NCBI GenBank assembly: GCA_022661535.1
Contig: JAKULF010000007.1
Span: 868,001-932,000, forward strand
Origin: Eutypa lata
Taxonomy: Eukaryota; Ascomycota; Sordariomycetes; Xylariales; Diatrypaceae
Length of the DNA stretch: 64,000 bases
Direction of reading: 5' to 3'
The position numbers and the translations under genes were made by a program. The notes beneath the pieces were generated by a model, which was given only the letters and a program-made list of their open reading frames with translations, did not search any database and was not told where the DNA came from. Of this stretch, positions 1-12,400 are shown one piece after another (within the stretch, counting starts at the first letter, position 1; every line of letters starts with the position of its first letter).

Positions 1-1
1 T

Positions 2-712
2 ACCAAGTCTTCAGACGCGTCTCCCCTAGTTGATTCCCCAAAACCTGTTGAATCTTCTTCCTCGGGCCGCACAGCTGAAGGACCAAAGCCGGCTCCCACG
101 GGTATCAATCAAGATTCGGTATGGTCCACTTCCGGTGACAAGTTCATTAACAGTCCTGCTTCGGCAGAGCCGTCCTCGTCTCGGACCCGACTTCAAAGCC
201 CAGATTTCGATATGACTAGTGCTTTTACCTTCCAGCAGAGCAAGCTGGCGAAAGAGAATAAGACGGAGCACACTGTCAAACCCGTTCGGATCCAAGATTT
301 GTTAGCTCAAGAACCGAATTCCATGGAGCCGTTGGAGAAAACCATTAAGCCTGTTGTAACAATTCGCGAATATACAGACAACACCCCCAGAGCACAGACA
401 GGATCCAAGAGGACTTTCGACGATGCATTCGACGACCTTGATCTGATGGAATCAGATGATGATATTGCCGACGTGATTAGCAATAGCTCTGATGCGATTG
501 CTCTCCGAGACCTCGAGCTGCCAGCTGGTTCATCTCAGCCAAAACAAGACTCTATCACTGGAGCTGTTTCGGAGAGTCTTGCTGCGTCTCCTCGACAAAT
601 TGCGGCCCGACCGGCAAAGCGCCGCCGATTCGCCGAGGTAGCCGCCTGTGTCGCTATCGGTGGTGCCAGTGTGCTCTCAGCATTGATAATGAGTGCACCA
701 ACTTTTACGTGA
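2..712 (+). CDS. C-terminal part of a protein with a hydrophobic tail (partial)
   Basis: The frame is open from the first bases of the window to a TGA at 710-712, so this is the 3' end of a gene that starts outside. The visible 236 residues are Ser/Pro/Asp rich and look disordered, with an acidic stretch (FDDAFDDLDLMESDDD) followed by a basic cluster (PAKRRRF). The last about 25 residues are hydrophobic with small residues and end in SAPTFT, which resembles a C-terminal membrane anchor preceded by positive charges. I do not recognise the family. Tail-anchored FHA-domain proteins of fungi can end in a similar way, but no FHA domain lies in the visible part, so that is only a suggestion. No intron is seen in this portion. 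Confidence 0.7.
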   Translation, partial: TKSSDASPLVDSPKPVESSSSGRTAEGPKPAPTGINQDSVWSTSGDKFINSPASAEPSSSRTRLQSPDFDMTSAFTFQQSKLAKENKTEHTVKPVRIQDLLAQEPNSMEPLEKTIKPVVTIREYTDNTPRAQTGSKRTFDDAFDDLDLMESDDDIADVISNSSDAIALRDLELPAGSSQPKQDSITGAVSESLAASPRQIAARPAKRRRFAEVAACVAIGGASVLSALIMSAPTFT

Positions 713-1060
713 AGCACTTTATTCTCTCGTCGACATACGGCTTCTCTGTCCCCTCTCGGTCTGGTTCATATCATATCTTGTATCAGAGACGAACATGACT
801 AGTCAAATCCATTCTCGGAATAGGCGTTACGGTAATGGAAAGGGGTGTTACGTGGTACATGCTTTTAGGGCGGCGAGCAATGTTCAGGATTTGCTTTTAC
901 ATTCATACGACTAGAAGATCAGGGAGCTCACGTGCTAACGTGGCCGGAAGTAAGGTTAATGCTGGTTGGCTGGATTAGCTATGATATCAGATGTCATGGT
1001 CGTTCCCCTATGAAATGCACGAATTACTCTACGATTTGTACTAGGTTTCCTCGTCTCTTT

Positions 1061-1097
1061 CTCTCTCTCTCTCGTTACCATGGATGGATGGATGGAT
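1061..1097. repeat. Microsatellites: (CT)6 followed by (ATGG)4
   Basis: A short CT run at 1061-1072 is followed within eight bases by tandem ATGG units up to 1097. It is non-coding. Confidence 0.85.
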
Positions 1098-2720
1098 GAC
1101 TGCTTTACTAGTATGAGGGGGGATTAGCTTAGGTGCATAGCAAATAAATTTTCGTATGGCTCTTACGTTGTTGTGTTACGATACTCCAGTGAAGTTGACA
1201 TCACTTATGTTAATACATTTAGGGTTTAGTTATTTCTCACGTTACGCAAGAAGTTCCATACATTCTTGGGGATCCTTTCTGTCTGATACTTCGATTCATA
1301 CACACGTCCATTGCATACATCCTTGTAGCTTTGGTAGAATATTTGTAAGATATTCATGTTCAGCACTACATAAGAAAGTAGGGGGTGCCGAATCTATCTA
1401 TCTATCAATTAGCTAGCTAACAACGCAGGATGATGGTCACTCCACGCACGGTCCGCGGTAGTCTTGTCAGCTGCCCTTACTCGTATCTCCTGCATTCCGG
1501 CAACTGACATCACCAGGGACAGGTCAGCAACGAGAGTAATAGATATTCAGTACTCTTCCCGATTACGTTGTTTAGGAGTACCATGTGGGCAAGATTTCCC
1601 AGACTCCGCCTCTTTCAGCTCTGCTAGGCTTGTTTGTTCTCTAGCAGCATCTAGTAATATGTAGGTATTATATACGGAACTTCCTTTCGGAACTCGCTCG
1701 GGGTCCGGCGGAAGCTGTCTGTATCAGTGCATTGATTGGGTAAGGCTATCGGTTTCCACCAGGTGGTCTAAATGCCCATCTATCTATCGGCAAGTGGCAT
1801 ATTAGGGGGTGTTGGTCGGTTCGCATGCTTGATTGCTCTGTCTGACTTCATATAAAAAAGAGTCTGCCTAGAGTCTATTATACTGGTGCCATGGTTAATA
1901 ATCAATTACTGGTAATACATTCGGAGACCTACTTCAAGTAGGTGATGATGAGCGACATGGATGCTGATGTAAGAGGTGTTAATTAAACTAAGAGGGGTGA
2001 CAGGCATGACAGTCGCCGCGAGGAGAAATGAGAGAGAACGTTTGTGTTTCGGCCATTTCATCTATATGTACTCAGAATCAACAAATTCTCTGGAGACTCG
2101 TGAACGTTCTAGAGCATTTGCATATTAACAGTTCCTTTTCATAGGATGAATCCCTATCGTTACGTGTGTTTTGAGATTGGGATGATAAATCGAATTAGAG
2201 CATTCCCTTCTTAAGTTTTCAATTTTCAAAACTTTGCAGCTTTCGTTTACTTCCGAAGGTAATGGGGATAGCGCAGCTATACATAGACTTATCATGACTT
2301 AACCATGCAGCCACCGTACCCATCTCGTGTTCCTATGTATCTTTTGTACTAGACCTAGAACTTTGCGGGGATACTATCTTGCAATTCTTTAAACATATCA
2401 TGTAAATTATTGACCATAACGTTTCACTTTAAGACGCGTAATGATCATCTGTTTTTCAAAAGGCTGAACGTATAAATTGAAATATGCAGCTGTCTAGTCT
2501 ATGACTCTATGCCTCTAGACTCTATGTTCTATGCTCTATAGCCTCTTATGTATGCAAAATTCTTGAACCTAGTGGTCTCTCTATCGTGTCTAGACCACCC
2601 AATGCATATGATATCCAAAAACTTGGAAAACTCGGGAAAAGGAGAGATATGCGTTCTATCCCTCCAGCGTATATGTGTTTGGTCCACCTCTGTGGTGAAC
2701 CAAATGGGTATCTTTGTGTT

Positions 2721-2741
2721 TGTGTGTGTGTGTGTGTGTGT
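2721..2741. repeat. (TG)10 microsatellite
   Basis: Ten uninterrupted TG units lie within a longer GT-rich tract. It is intergenic, about 330 bp downstream of the sugar transporter stop. Confidence 0.9.
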
Positions 2742-3066
2742 TGGTAAAATGTCATGTGAAAACCTGTCATGAAAAACCAGACCCTTCCATACCACCAAGT
2801 CATACTCAGTGTATCATTTCATCTCCCTCATTGTCCGATGTGAAATTTTCGTTATATAGAACAGGGAAAAGGGGGAATCATCATGCGGGTGTTATCGCAA
2901 CCAAGAACCAGGATTTAACCTAATTCTGTAGCGACGTGTGGATATCTTGGGGGAAAAAACACAGCGAAGGGTTTCTCAAAGCATCATGTAAAAAGGAAAT
3001 TAAAGAAAAGGGAAAAATCCCAAATAATATTGAATGGGTGAGAGAGAAACCCAGGCGCAACTCTTC

Positions 3067-4816
3067 TTAACCCTGAGCATTCTCGCGGATGTCGTTGGTC
3101 GAGAATCCCGGCGAGTCGTTGACGACGCTCTTCTCCTCGCGCTCGGAGAAGCTGGCGCGGCCCTCCTCGTCGGTGGACGCGAAGCCGTACTCGCGGGCCT
3201 TCTGGTGGACCTCGTGCTCGTCGAGCTGGGGCAGCTCCTTGGCGGCGGTGACATAGCTCTTGTTCTCGAGGAAGCCCTTGGCGAAGATGAGGTCGATCTC
3301 CTCGAGCGTGCGGCCCGAGGTCTCGGGGTACAGGAAGTAGATGATGGGGAAGAAGATGGCGTTGAGGACGCCGAAGAACAGGTACGTGCCGAAGCCGTTG
3401 GTGCCCGTGTTGCTCACCAGCACCGGCGTGATCATGACGATGAAGAAGTTCCACAGCCAGTTCGACACCGTCGACACGGCGTTGGCCTTCGCGCGCGTCT
3501 TGAGCGGGTTGATCTCCGCCGGGTACAGCCAGGGGAGCGGCAGCCACGTCGCGCCGAAGAACGCGATGTAGGTGAAGAGGCCGACGGCCGCGCCGCGCGC
3601 CGCCGACGACGTGCCGGGGATCAGCGCCCCGAACGTGAGCACCATGGACAGGCACTGGCCGACGGTGCCGATGAGGAACAGCTTGCGGCGGCCGACGCGC
3701 TCGACGGCGAACCAGGACGTCGTGGCGAAGATGGAGTAGATGACCATGTTGATGCCGCCGAGCAGGAGCGCCAGGTTGTGCGTCGTGCCGATGGACGTCT
3801 GGAACAGGATGGGGAAGTAGTAGATGACGGCGTTGCAGCCCGAGAGCTGCTGCATCATCTGCGAGGAGGCGCCGAGCAGCAGGCGCCGGAGGTGCTGGGT
3901 CTTCCCGTTGGTGATGAGGTCCTTCATCGGCGTGACGCCGCCGGCGTGGCCCGAGGCCCGGATCGCCTCGGTGATGACGGTGATCTGGGTGCGGACGGTC
4001 TCATCCTCGCGGTGCGATCCGTTAAGAGCCGCCAGCACCGTGGCTGCCTCCTCGTGTCGGTCCTTGGTCAGCAGCCAGCGGGGCGACTCCGGTAGGCGCA
4101 GCATGAGGATGATCACGGCGATCGCGAACACGCACTGGAAGGCGATAGGGAACCGCCACACAAAGTTGTGCGGCCCGTACGTGCATCCGTAATCGATCCA
4201 GTAGGCGATCAAAGTCCCAATGGCGACGTTGCCTCCCTCGATGCAGATGAGCTTACCGCGGTTGTGCGATTGACTGCATCTGAAATTGGGGGGGAAATAT
4301 CATGTTAGTTACTGGACTGCTGGAGTTTGGAATGGTGGATGGGCGGATGAGCCAGGGTGAGACAACTTACTCTGCTTGATATGTCGGGACCGTCGAAGTG
4401 TTGATGCCGTTGCCTATACCCGTTATACACCGTCCTATAATGAACTGCGCCGTCGCACCTCCACCGGGGGGCATAGCCGTGATCTGGATGATGACGCCGA
4501 TAATCATGACAGTAGCACCGAGGAAGATGGACCGGCGGCGACCGAGGTGGTCACCGAACGTGAGGATGAAGCAGGCACCGAGGAAGCAGCCGACAGCGTA
4601 GATCGAGACGACGAAACCTTCGTAGGTACTGTCGCCGTCGACCTCGGGGAAGTCAGAGGTGAAGGCAGGGGCCGAGATGATACCGGACATGACGCCCTGA
4701 TCGTAACCGAACAGCAAGAAATCAGTCGTAGCAACGGCGGTAACCAGCCGTTGCACGCTTTTGCCGGTGACGCCCCAGTAGTGAGGGACGCCCTCGGCGT
4801 TGTTTGTGTGACCCAT
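3067..4816 (-). CDS. MFS sugar transporter (STL1/hexose transporter-like)
   Basis: Predicted plasma-membrane sugar/H+ symporter of the major facilitator superfamily. Exons on the minus strand are 4816-4371 and 4279-3067, joined over a 91-bp intron (GTAAGT donor at 4370, CAG acceptor at 4280), giving 552 aa. The family signatures are visible: FGYDQGVMSG in TM1, GDHLGRRRS between TM2 and TM3, GRCITGIGNG, ESPRWLL before the central loop, VERVGRRKLFLIG in the second half and PETSGRTLEEID after TM12. Length and motif order match full-length fungal sugar porters. The start Met gives a normal short cytosolic N-terminus. Upstream lie a TATA-like sequence and two CreA-type sites, which suggests carbon catabolite control. 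The substrate cannot be read from sequence; glucose, glycerol, xylose or other sugars are possible. Confidence 0.93.
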
Positions 4817-5030
4817 CTTGTCGTCTCTTCTCTCTTTTTTTCAAGAGTGGACGTTGACGAGAGAGGTAGCGGACTAATCGTGAGGAAACCGCTGAGTTGG
4901 TTGTTGTTGATCAGCCAGTTTCTTTTCTTCTTTGCTCTCCTGCTGTCTGTGAGGTGTGTTGGGGTTTCACGATCTGGGTTGGAGGAAACGGAGTGGTCTC
5001 AGATCTTGTTCATCCGGGGAAGGCGGGGTG

Positions 5031-5105
5031 GTTTATATCGTCAACCTAAATCTATGCTGATGCTGTAGGCTCTTAAGAAGATGAAGGGTCCTGGGGGGCC
5101 CGGGG
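5031..5105 (-). promoter_or_regulatory. Putative promoter of the sugar transporter: TATA-like box and two CreA-type sites
   Basis: Read on the minus strand, a GATATAAAC sequence (5031-5040) lies about 215 bp upstream of the transporter ATG. On the plus strand CTGGGG (5091-5096) and CCGGGG (5100-5105) both fit the Aspergillus CreA consensus SYGGRG. A close pair of such sites is the arrangement usually needed for repression. Use of the sites is inferred, not shown. Confidence 0.4.
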
Positions 5106-8100
5106 ATGGCCAAGTGTGGGTGTGTCCGAGCAACGACCGAGCAATGTCATCATAATGCCCACTGCGGCGGGCACATGCGGGAACCGAAGTGGGTTCCTGG
5201 ATGGCCTGAGGAAGAGAGGGGGGAGGACCCCAGGTTGATGGTTATACCGTGCCATTATTGCTATTGCTACTTTAGCGTAAGAGTATGCATAATGACGAGA
5301 ATTGCCAGGGTCTATTGTGAAAAAAGTTTCATTTTATGAATCAAGAACCACTCTTCTACTACTCAGCGCATTGTGATGAAATACCTGTCAAAAGCCTGTC
5401 TTTTACCGTTGGAAAGGGGTACATGCCAGCATGCCTAGAACATGAAAATTCTCTCTCTTTCTAGGCATGAGAAAAAACTAGAACAAAACTCTTTCGCTCG
5501 GCCTTCCCAACATTGACAGATTGAGGCAAGAGCTCTGATTATCCTCGTTGAGAGGGTCCATATATCATCTTTTTTGCCTTGTTCACATGTTGTCGCATGT
5601 GGTCAAAGGCCAAGCAGCGGGCCAGCGGGCCAAGCATCTTGGGTGAAAGATAAAGAATAAAGATCCTGGTTGACGTTTGTTAGCGGAGCCCCCAAGAACG
5701 GGGCCCTGGATGCACGATGACGATCCTGGGCGGGACCCCTGGGGCTTGGCAGGGAGGGTAGGGTTGAGTAAGCTGGTAAGTGAGTAAAGTGATGGAGCCT
5801 CCTATGGGGCGGCGGAGCAGTCAGAATGCTTAGTGGAACGAAGCAGCCAAGCAGAGGCTGCGAGGGACTGGAAAAGGTGTTATGCCGTTTCCACAAAGCA
5901 TCCGAGAAAAGGTCCTGGAATTCCCTATCCTACAGGTTGTCTCCCACATTTTAGATCCCGCTAGTCGACCAGGCTGACGAACGAGAGGGCTTGCCCTGTT
6001 ACGTATGTATGGTTCTCATGTCCGAAAGCGTCTCTAGTCCTAGATTCCAGGCGTTTAGTTCCAACAAATGTGCCCTGTTGAGCCGTGCCAACCGTACATA
6101 CGAATAGGATGTTATCGGATTCCCATGTCGTTACATTATGTACGTATAAGTAGGGATTTATGGATATTTATGGGTCTAGTCGATCTCTGCATTACTTTTG
6201 CATTACTGAAACGCGTGATATCCCGGGTGGCGGCTCGCGGCTCTGATAATAAAAAAATCTGTTTTCGTACGAGCCAAAAAGCCAAGGCCGATGCTGCAAG
6301 AGCCGAACCGGCTCCTTGGCGACGGACACCCCCGGCTCCGGATCTTTCCCTATCTTGTTTATCAGCCCGAAACGACCAGGACTGCCGGCTAGGTTACGAT
6401 TACAGCAATAACGATTCGCTACAGAGGCGACGACATATGTATGTAACCGTCACGTAAGGCAAAGTCTCTACAACACATACCCAGAACCAAGCAGCCAAGG
6501 TGGCAGCTTCACCCTGAGACAAGACGAGCATGCTGAGTGATCCATAAATATAGTTACTGATCTGCGATTGAACTAGTCCGTCGCAATCTGATCAAAACTC
6601 CGACCCGACAGGTATAAATAGCCAAGCCCGATGCTTATGCCTATAACTACACATATTTTACATAATTATTCATTTGCTGTGGACAGAACTCCATTCCTCC
6701 AGACGCTCCCCAAGATTTGGAAAAACAAGGGGCATGGAAAACGTGGGCAAAACCCCCTGGGGAAACCGGCTTACTACATGCGTACGAGAGAGGTGACGGA
6801 GACGCGTAATTGAGAATATCAATATTTTAATCGCCCTAGGGACCTGAGTAGCCAAGTCTAGCTACACGCTTTAATACATGTAGGTGTATATGCAACCGTG
6901 ACTAATGATAAGTATGTAGTTAGCCCACGATAAGTTTCATATCTCACGGTTTTCACCGTGTCTGTTTAGCGCGCTCGGCGTTTGGCGTTACCATTTCGCA
7001 AATTCCTCCTTCGAGCAGGTCAAAGATCTTTTTTTTCTTCTTCTTGGTAGTTAGACCTTTTTCTCCGCTCTTTGCATTCTTAGGTGAACCGTGGGGGGCA
7101 TCTTTTCGTTGTTGTTTTTCAGAAAATTTCATCAGATGATAAGTGGTTCCGTATGATATCATGACGGAGTAAAAGGAGTGGGACAGAATGTTAGGCTCCA
7201 CGAAACGTCGTAGCCACCACCACCACTATCACCAAACTAACGGACTAAAGCAGTCCCTCAGTCCCTTTGCCTCCCCCCATCCATCATCCATCCATCCACC
7301 CATCTTTGTAGTATTCCTTCGCGTGATATGGTCAGTGTATTGTACGAAGTAGTATGTAGTAGTAAATCTCATAAGCGCTACGAAGAAAGTGGGGGAGAGA
7401 AAGAAAAAACCCGCGACCGAACTGCTGTTAGCTTTTCCGTTATTATTAATTAGTTAGCCGACGTATGTTAACAATGGAGATTTTCCTCGGGAGCGACGTC
7501 AGTCAGGTTCGGGGGAAACCACCACATAGAGACATAATTAGATTGAGAACAGAGATTGCGATCGTGAGAAAAAGCAAGATCGGGCGCCTATTGGTTTTAG
7601 CGTGAGGCACCGAGGTAAGCTGATTGATTGCTGCTGCACCTGCATGGCATGGCATACAGCATACATGATGAGATGTTCGTAGCGATTAGCTAATGCAGAC
7701 TCCTCGGGCCTGGAGAGCGATGATGTATAATCGCGTTGTCGGGCTGCTAAGCTATCACATTGTCCGAAGGTTATGTGTTCACACATACCTACATATGCTG
7801 AATGGCAATCAAGTGCTTGGGAATCCCTCAGCTACCCGAGCATTCCAAAAGACACGGCGGTATTGCCCTTTCCAAGGCTAGGAAACTCGAACGATACCCT
7901 TGTGACATCGTCACTTGCACATTCCGAATGGAGAGGCGAACGGCACGGCACATTGCGATGGTCGTAAACGGAGAACCGACCATTGCGGTATAGGGAGGGG
8001 GCTTCGTTCACGAAGAGGGGTTTGTTTGAAGAGAGCCAAGAAGGATGCACGTCTCCCAAGCCTTGTCAGGGAGGGTTTATATGCCTTGGCTGTAATGTCG

Positions 8101-9095
8101 TCGTCGTGAAAGGGGCTATAGTGGAAAGGATTTGAATCATGCATTGTATAACGGGTCTGGAGAGGGTGATACATTACCAGACAACCCGATGGCTATTCAC
8201 TCTTTTCTCTCGGCGTTGTGCTCAACGAAATTAGGAGTTGCAATAAATAAACCTCAAATTCAAATAACACTCAAGGCGGTTAGCAACTGATATATATAGT
8301 ATAACTTGACAATCTAGACCACATTGCTAGGATGGATGGCTGGCTATAAGGTATGTAATATGTATACTGTGACAGTGCATAAGAGGCAGGCAGAGATGGA
8401 TCTTATTTACTAAGATCAACATGTTCGAGCAGTGGCAGATGATCTACATAATAAGGGCCGCCGTAAATACATATGTAGCAAGCAAAGCTGCATTATGACT
8501 GTTACTCTAGGATTGATCTTCTATTCACCTTAATTATTAATCCGGTTGTTAGATACCGACTCCGATCAAAGCGCTCACCATCTCCGCGACATGAACGTGA
8601 GAACGCTGCACCCTCCAAACTCCGTCCCCAAACTGCGTCCCGGCTCGTTCTGGACTTAGTTACAATACCCACGACCCGGTGCCACGGGAACAATGCTATA
8701 AGCCTGTTCGCGTGGTTTGGCTAGTGACCAGCCTCGCGATCCCTTCTATCATTCTAGGCATCACCGAAAAAGACTGGACCATGGGTCAATCTAGACCCAG
8801 TTATCGAGAAAGAGAAAAAAAAAAAAAGAAGATGCTTCGACCAATGGGTCTCTGAACAATGACCTCCATTATCAGAATAAATCTGACCTGGGCACCGAAA
8901 GATGCCATATAATAGTAGCTCCCACAATTTGAGAATCCTGAACATGATGCCTTGTTGACGGCCATGCCGATTGCGAATTAAGAGAAGCCATTTAGTCGGT
9001 GAAAGTACTTCAGAAGTTCAGCTTCAATAAGCAAGCGAATTACTTTGACAGATCTTATAAACGGAATAACCATGGGCTTGCTTGTATAATCTTCG
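5106..9095. other. Gene-poor intergenic region (first half)
   Basis: About 4 kb with no frame that I can support as a gene. Open frames of 60-129 codons exist on both strands (for example 6068-6457 plus and 6953-7201 minus), but they lack recognisable motifs or plausible exon continuation. A TATAAATA sequence at 6613-6620 has no convincing gene behind it. From 9427 down to 8978 on the minus strand one frame is open except for a single TAA at 9209-9211; see findings. Confidence 0.5.
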
Positions 9096-9172
9096 ATTAT
9101 TATTGAATAAGCAGGCGTTATTCGCATCCGAATCCAAACATCGCCAATGTGACTAGCATTTAATTTGGCAAC
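9096..9172. repeat. Dispersed MITE-like repeat, copy 1 (diverged)
   Basis: The segment ends on the plus strand in CATTTAATTTGGCAAC and contains TTATTGAATAAGC followed by a TTATTC motif. The same end and the same inner motif occur at about 25247-25350, and the end motif recurs at 45811-45924 and 49247-49363. It is probably a decayed non-autonomous DNA element. Borders are approximate and no target duplication was found. Confidence 0.4.
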
Positions 9173-9427
9173 ACCTTGAGTAGTTCCCAGATGATTTTTC
9201 ATCCTTAGTTACACGATTGCGCGATGAGCATTCATTATACCTATATAGTAATTAACTCCTCGCAATTGGTGCAAAGGTATTATTATAAATTTCAAACCGT
9301 CTGTCTCATAGGTTATATTCCATAGCGAGGAAGTATAACATAAAGTTGTCGGCGTTGGATTTTGTTCATTCACTTCAATGGCCTCGCGAGTATTTATCGG
9401 CATGACGGTGAAACCAACAAAAACCAC

Positions 9428-12400
9428 GTCAGACTAACTACTTCCTACGTATCTCCGTGATCAACCCCCAGATGATAAACACACCATATCGTATCTAATC
9501 TAATCAACACTTGCTGACATAATATCAATGTCGCGATTCTTGCACCGGGGTGGGAGATAAAGAGTTAAAGTCAAGCTCTCATCTCAAAACGCATTCCGAA
9601 ATTATATAATGTTAACTATAAGTTATTTTGGAATATGCACCTTATAACTCCTTTTCATAAGATAGAAGAAAAGAAGGGCACACCGACATTTGAACCTAAA
9701 GCTCTACTCTTGAGAAGTGAGGCAGTAGTGGTGGTGGTCAAGGTCAAGGTCTAGCTAGCTAGGCAAACAGAACCCCATAATACGAGACGGAGCAGGGGGC
9801 TCCGCTCCATCCCCCTTCCTTCCCCACGATAAAGCCTCGACCAGTCCGAGGAACCTGCCTAACTTCTATTTGTCTCCGCATCGAGTCTACACGCGTCTAG
9901 TGTCTAGTTAGGCCGTCCAGGAGTTCACCTTCAGCGGTTCACCAAGAAGCTCAGATAATGATCCCATGCCCGACTTTGAGTTCGGACGCTACGCTGTGGT
10001 AGATATAACTATATGCTAGATGTGCTTTTTTATATGGGTACATAGTTAAGTAGAGGTTTTTATATGGTTATTTATGGGATATTTGGCGAATGGATGAAGT
10101 ATTGATGAGCAGGTCCTTAGCATGCCAATACAGCTTCCTCAGTCCATAGAGTATTTCTGTGAATGATAAGCTATAATAAGGGTATTTGGTCCCCTGGGAG
10201 CAGTGAATTTATAATTTTAGATGGTATGATGCTTGGCATTTTGGCAGGAATAATAAAGGAGGTGGGGGGAGAAATAGGAAAGCAAATATTTGAATGACAA
10301 TACCATAGAACATCTCAGCAATGTATTGAGAACCGTACTCTCGAATGTGCAATGCCAGTAATCCTTTCTCTCTATCTTCTCTGAGAAACAGTTGTGGCAG
10401 ATAGCTAATAGTAGAAGTAGTAGCAACAGCCTGTCAGGTGAAAGCATGTCATAAAGTGCAAGGGAGAGATCAGAGCTTAGAGGTGAATGGATATTACCAC
10501 CAACACCTGCTTCGCTCTAACTCAAGGGGGCTCCATCCCCCTTATTTATATAAGGCTATCAGACACCCTTGATAGGTCGCCGGAGCTTCGCTATCGAAGC
10601 TTCCCACTTAGTCTTCACCTTCAACGCCGACACAGCAGCAGCAGCAGCAGTTGTTGTATACAACTTTATAATGTCTATATAGAGTATCATACCTACCTGC
10701 ATCGATTCCAAGGGGGTAAAGAAGCTCATAGTATTAAGTGAATGACGAGCATATGACAATATTACGAGTATCAAACGAAGACATGACGGGAGGGACAACT
10801 GACTAAAACCACTCGGAGAATTCAAAACCTGTACGTGAAAGGTCAAGATTAGCCGAACCTGTGGAGTTAGTAGCTAGGGGACGCGTGAGAATTTTACAAG
10901 GTCACCATCCGAAGGGTCAAGACTAGGTGGGACCGGCCGGGGTGAATGAAGAAATATTGAGAGTAGGTTAAAAAAAGAAGAGTCAATAGGTCTTAGCGGA
11001 CTAATTAGATAGACTATACTATTGGATGGGTGAAAGGCCAGCCTAGTTGCGACTGAAAGAGACTCGAATGAATAGGGGCGGTTCGCGGCCTATTGATTTA
11101 TCTGCTTGTTCGTGTTCGTTGATATAAAGTGCTGACCGACTTGCAAGTATCCAATCTAATAACGCCCTGCATGTGTGTGTATGTTTGTGTGTGTGTTAGT
11201 TGGCCATTGAGGCTCGCAATCTCTACCAGTTGCGGAAAGTGACTGACTGACTTGACTGGCTGGCTGGCCTACGCCCTAGGCTAGAGAAACAGGGAACACA
11301 CATCTCGGAACGGATATTTCACTTCAATATTTATCTGATAATTCCTTGTATCGACATATGATAGACTACTTAATGACATGTCGTGTATCCCTGCTAGTCG
11401 TCTCACAGGACGAATATTGGTTCTAAGAAAAACGCTTTCTTGTTTTCTTCTTCTTCCCCATCATCATCTCCCTAAACTCTATGGCTGATCTTGAAATTCG
11501 TTAAAAACAAATGGTTGGTGATCAGCAACTCGGAAATTCGAGCTTCGCTAGTTTGAATGGTCGCCTTATCAAGTCATACATATATCATCTATACAAAGCA
11601 CTGGATATAAATCTGGCTACTCAATTAGTGTATATTTATTTACCAACAAGTCCAGGTACTTTCGTGGATCGATCACCTATCCTTTCCAGCCCTGTTTTCT
11701 CCGTTGGATATTACTGTTATACCATGTCGTTATCGTGCAACCGATCCATCCATATCTTTGAAACAAGGGGAGATATTGGACCCGGCCTACCGGCTCTTTC
11801 GAGCATGGATAATCCCATCGCCCAATATTGCAAAGGTAATATAATACAATAGTGACGGCTCTAGGTAGTTGGTAGGAATGTATTTTCTTTGGCGGCAGCC
11901 ACCATTTGGCCTGTATGGTGTATTGTACGGCTGCCATTGAGTCGGCATGGCAAAGGCCTTTTCTTCTTCCAGCGAGCTACCTAAGCCTAAGTCGAGAGTT
12001 TACAACCACCACCACAACGGAAGTTTAGCCGTAGTGGCTCCATATTCGAACATGATCAGCCCCCTCCCCCCCAAGTTACCTCCTTTCAGACGTTGGCGAT
12101 ATGAGATAAATAAGCATGGCTGTGAACTACGGTGTACTTGGCAAATAGGAGGCGGATTAGGAGAGTACGGCAGCCAAATATTGGGAGCTGAGAGGTCAGG
12201 TGGCTAGGAAATATCCCGACAGCAATTAGGAGCCGGTCTTGGGCAACTCCTCCGTCTGGGTTATAGAAGACCTAGTGTAAGCGATCGCAATACATCGCAA
12301 GCTTTGGAAGCTTGATTCACTCTGAGTGGCCGCAAGATTGGTCAGCACATAAGTACAGATTAGTCTATATGGGTGTACAGAAGACGCAGACCGTCAAGCC

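Larger units (their letters stand above)
713..3066. other. Intergenic, 2.35 kb, no supported gene
   Basis: The stretch lies between the stop of the first gene and the stop of the sugar transporter, which converges on it. It holds AT-rich sequence and simple repeats. The open frames inside are short, without splice continuity or recognisable motifs. Nothing else is seen. Confidence 0.6.

Noticed and set aside
3034..4095. Long plus-strand open frame (353 codons) opposite the sugar transporter
   Set aside because: It is the antisense shadow of GC-rich transporter codons, with very biased Arg/Glu/Asp composition and no motif.
6068..6457. 129-codon plus-strand frame in the gene desert
   Set aside because: No motif, promoter or splice continuity; the length is within chance expectation for this composition.
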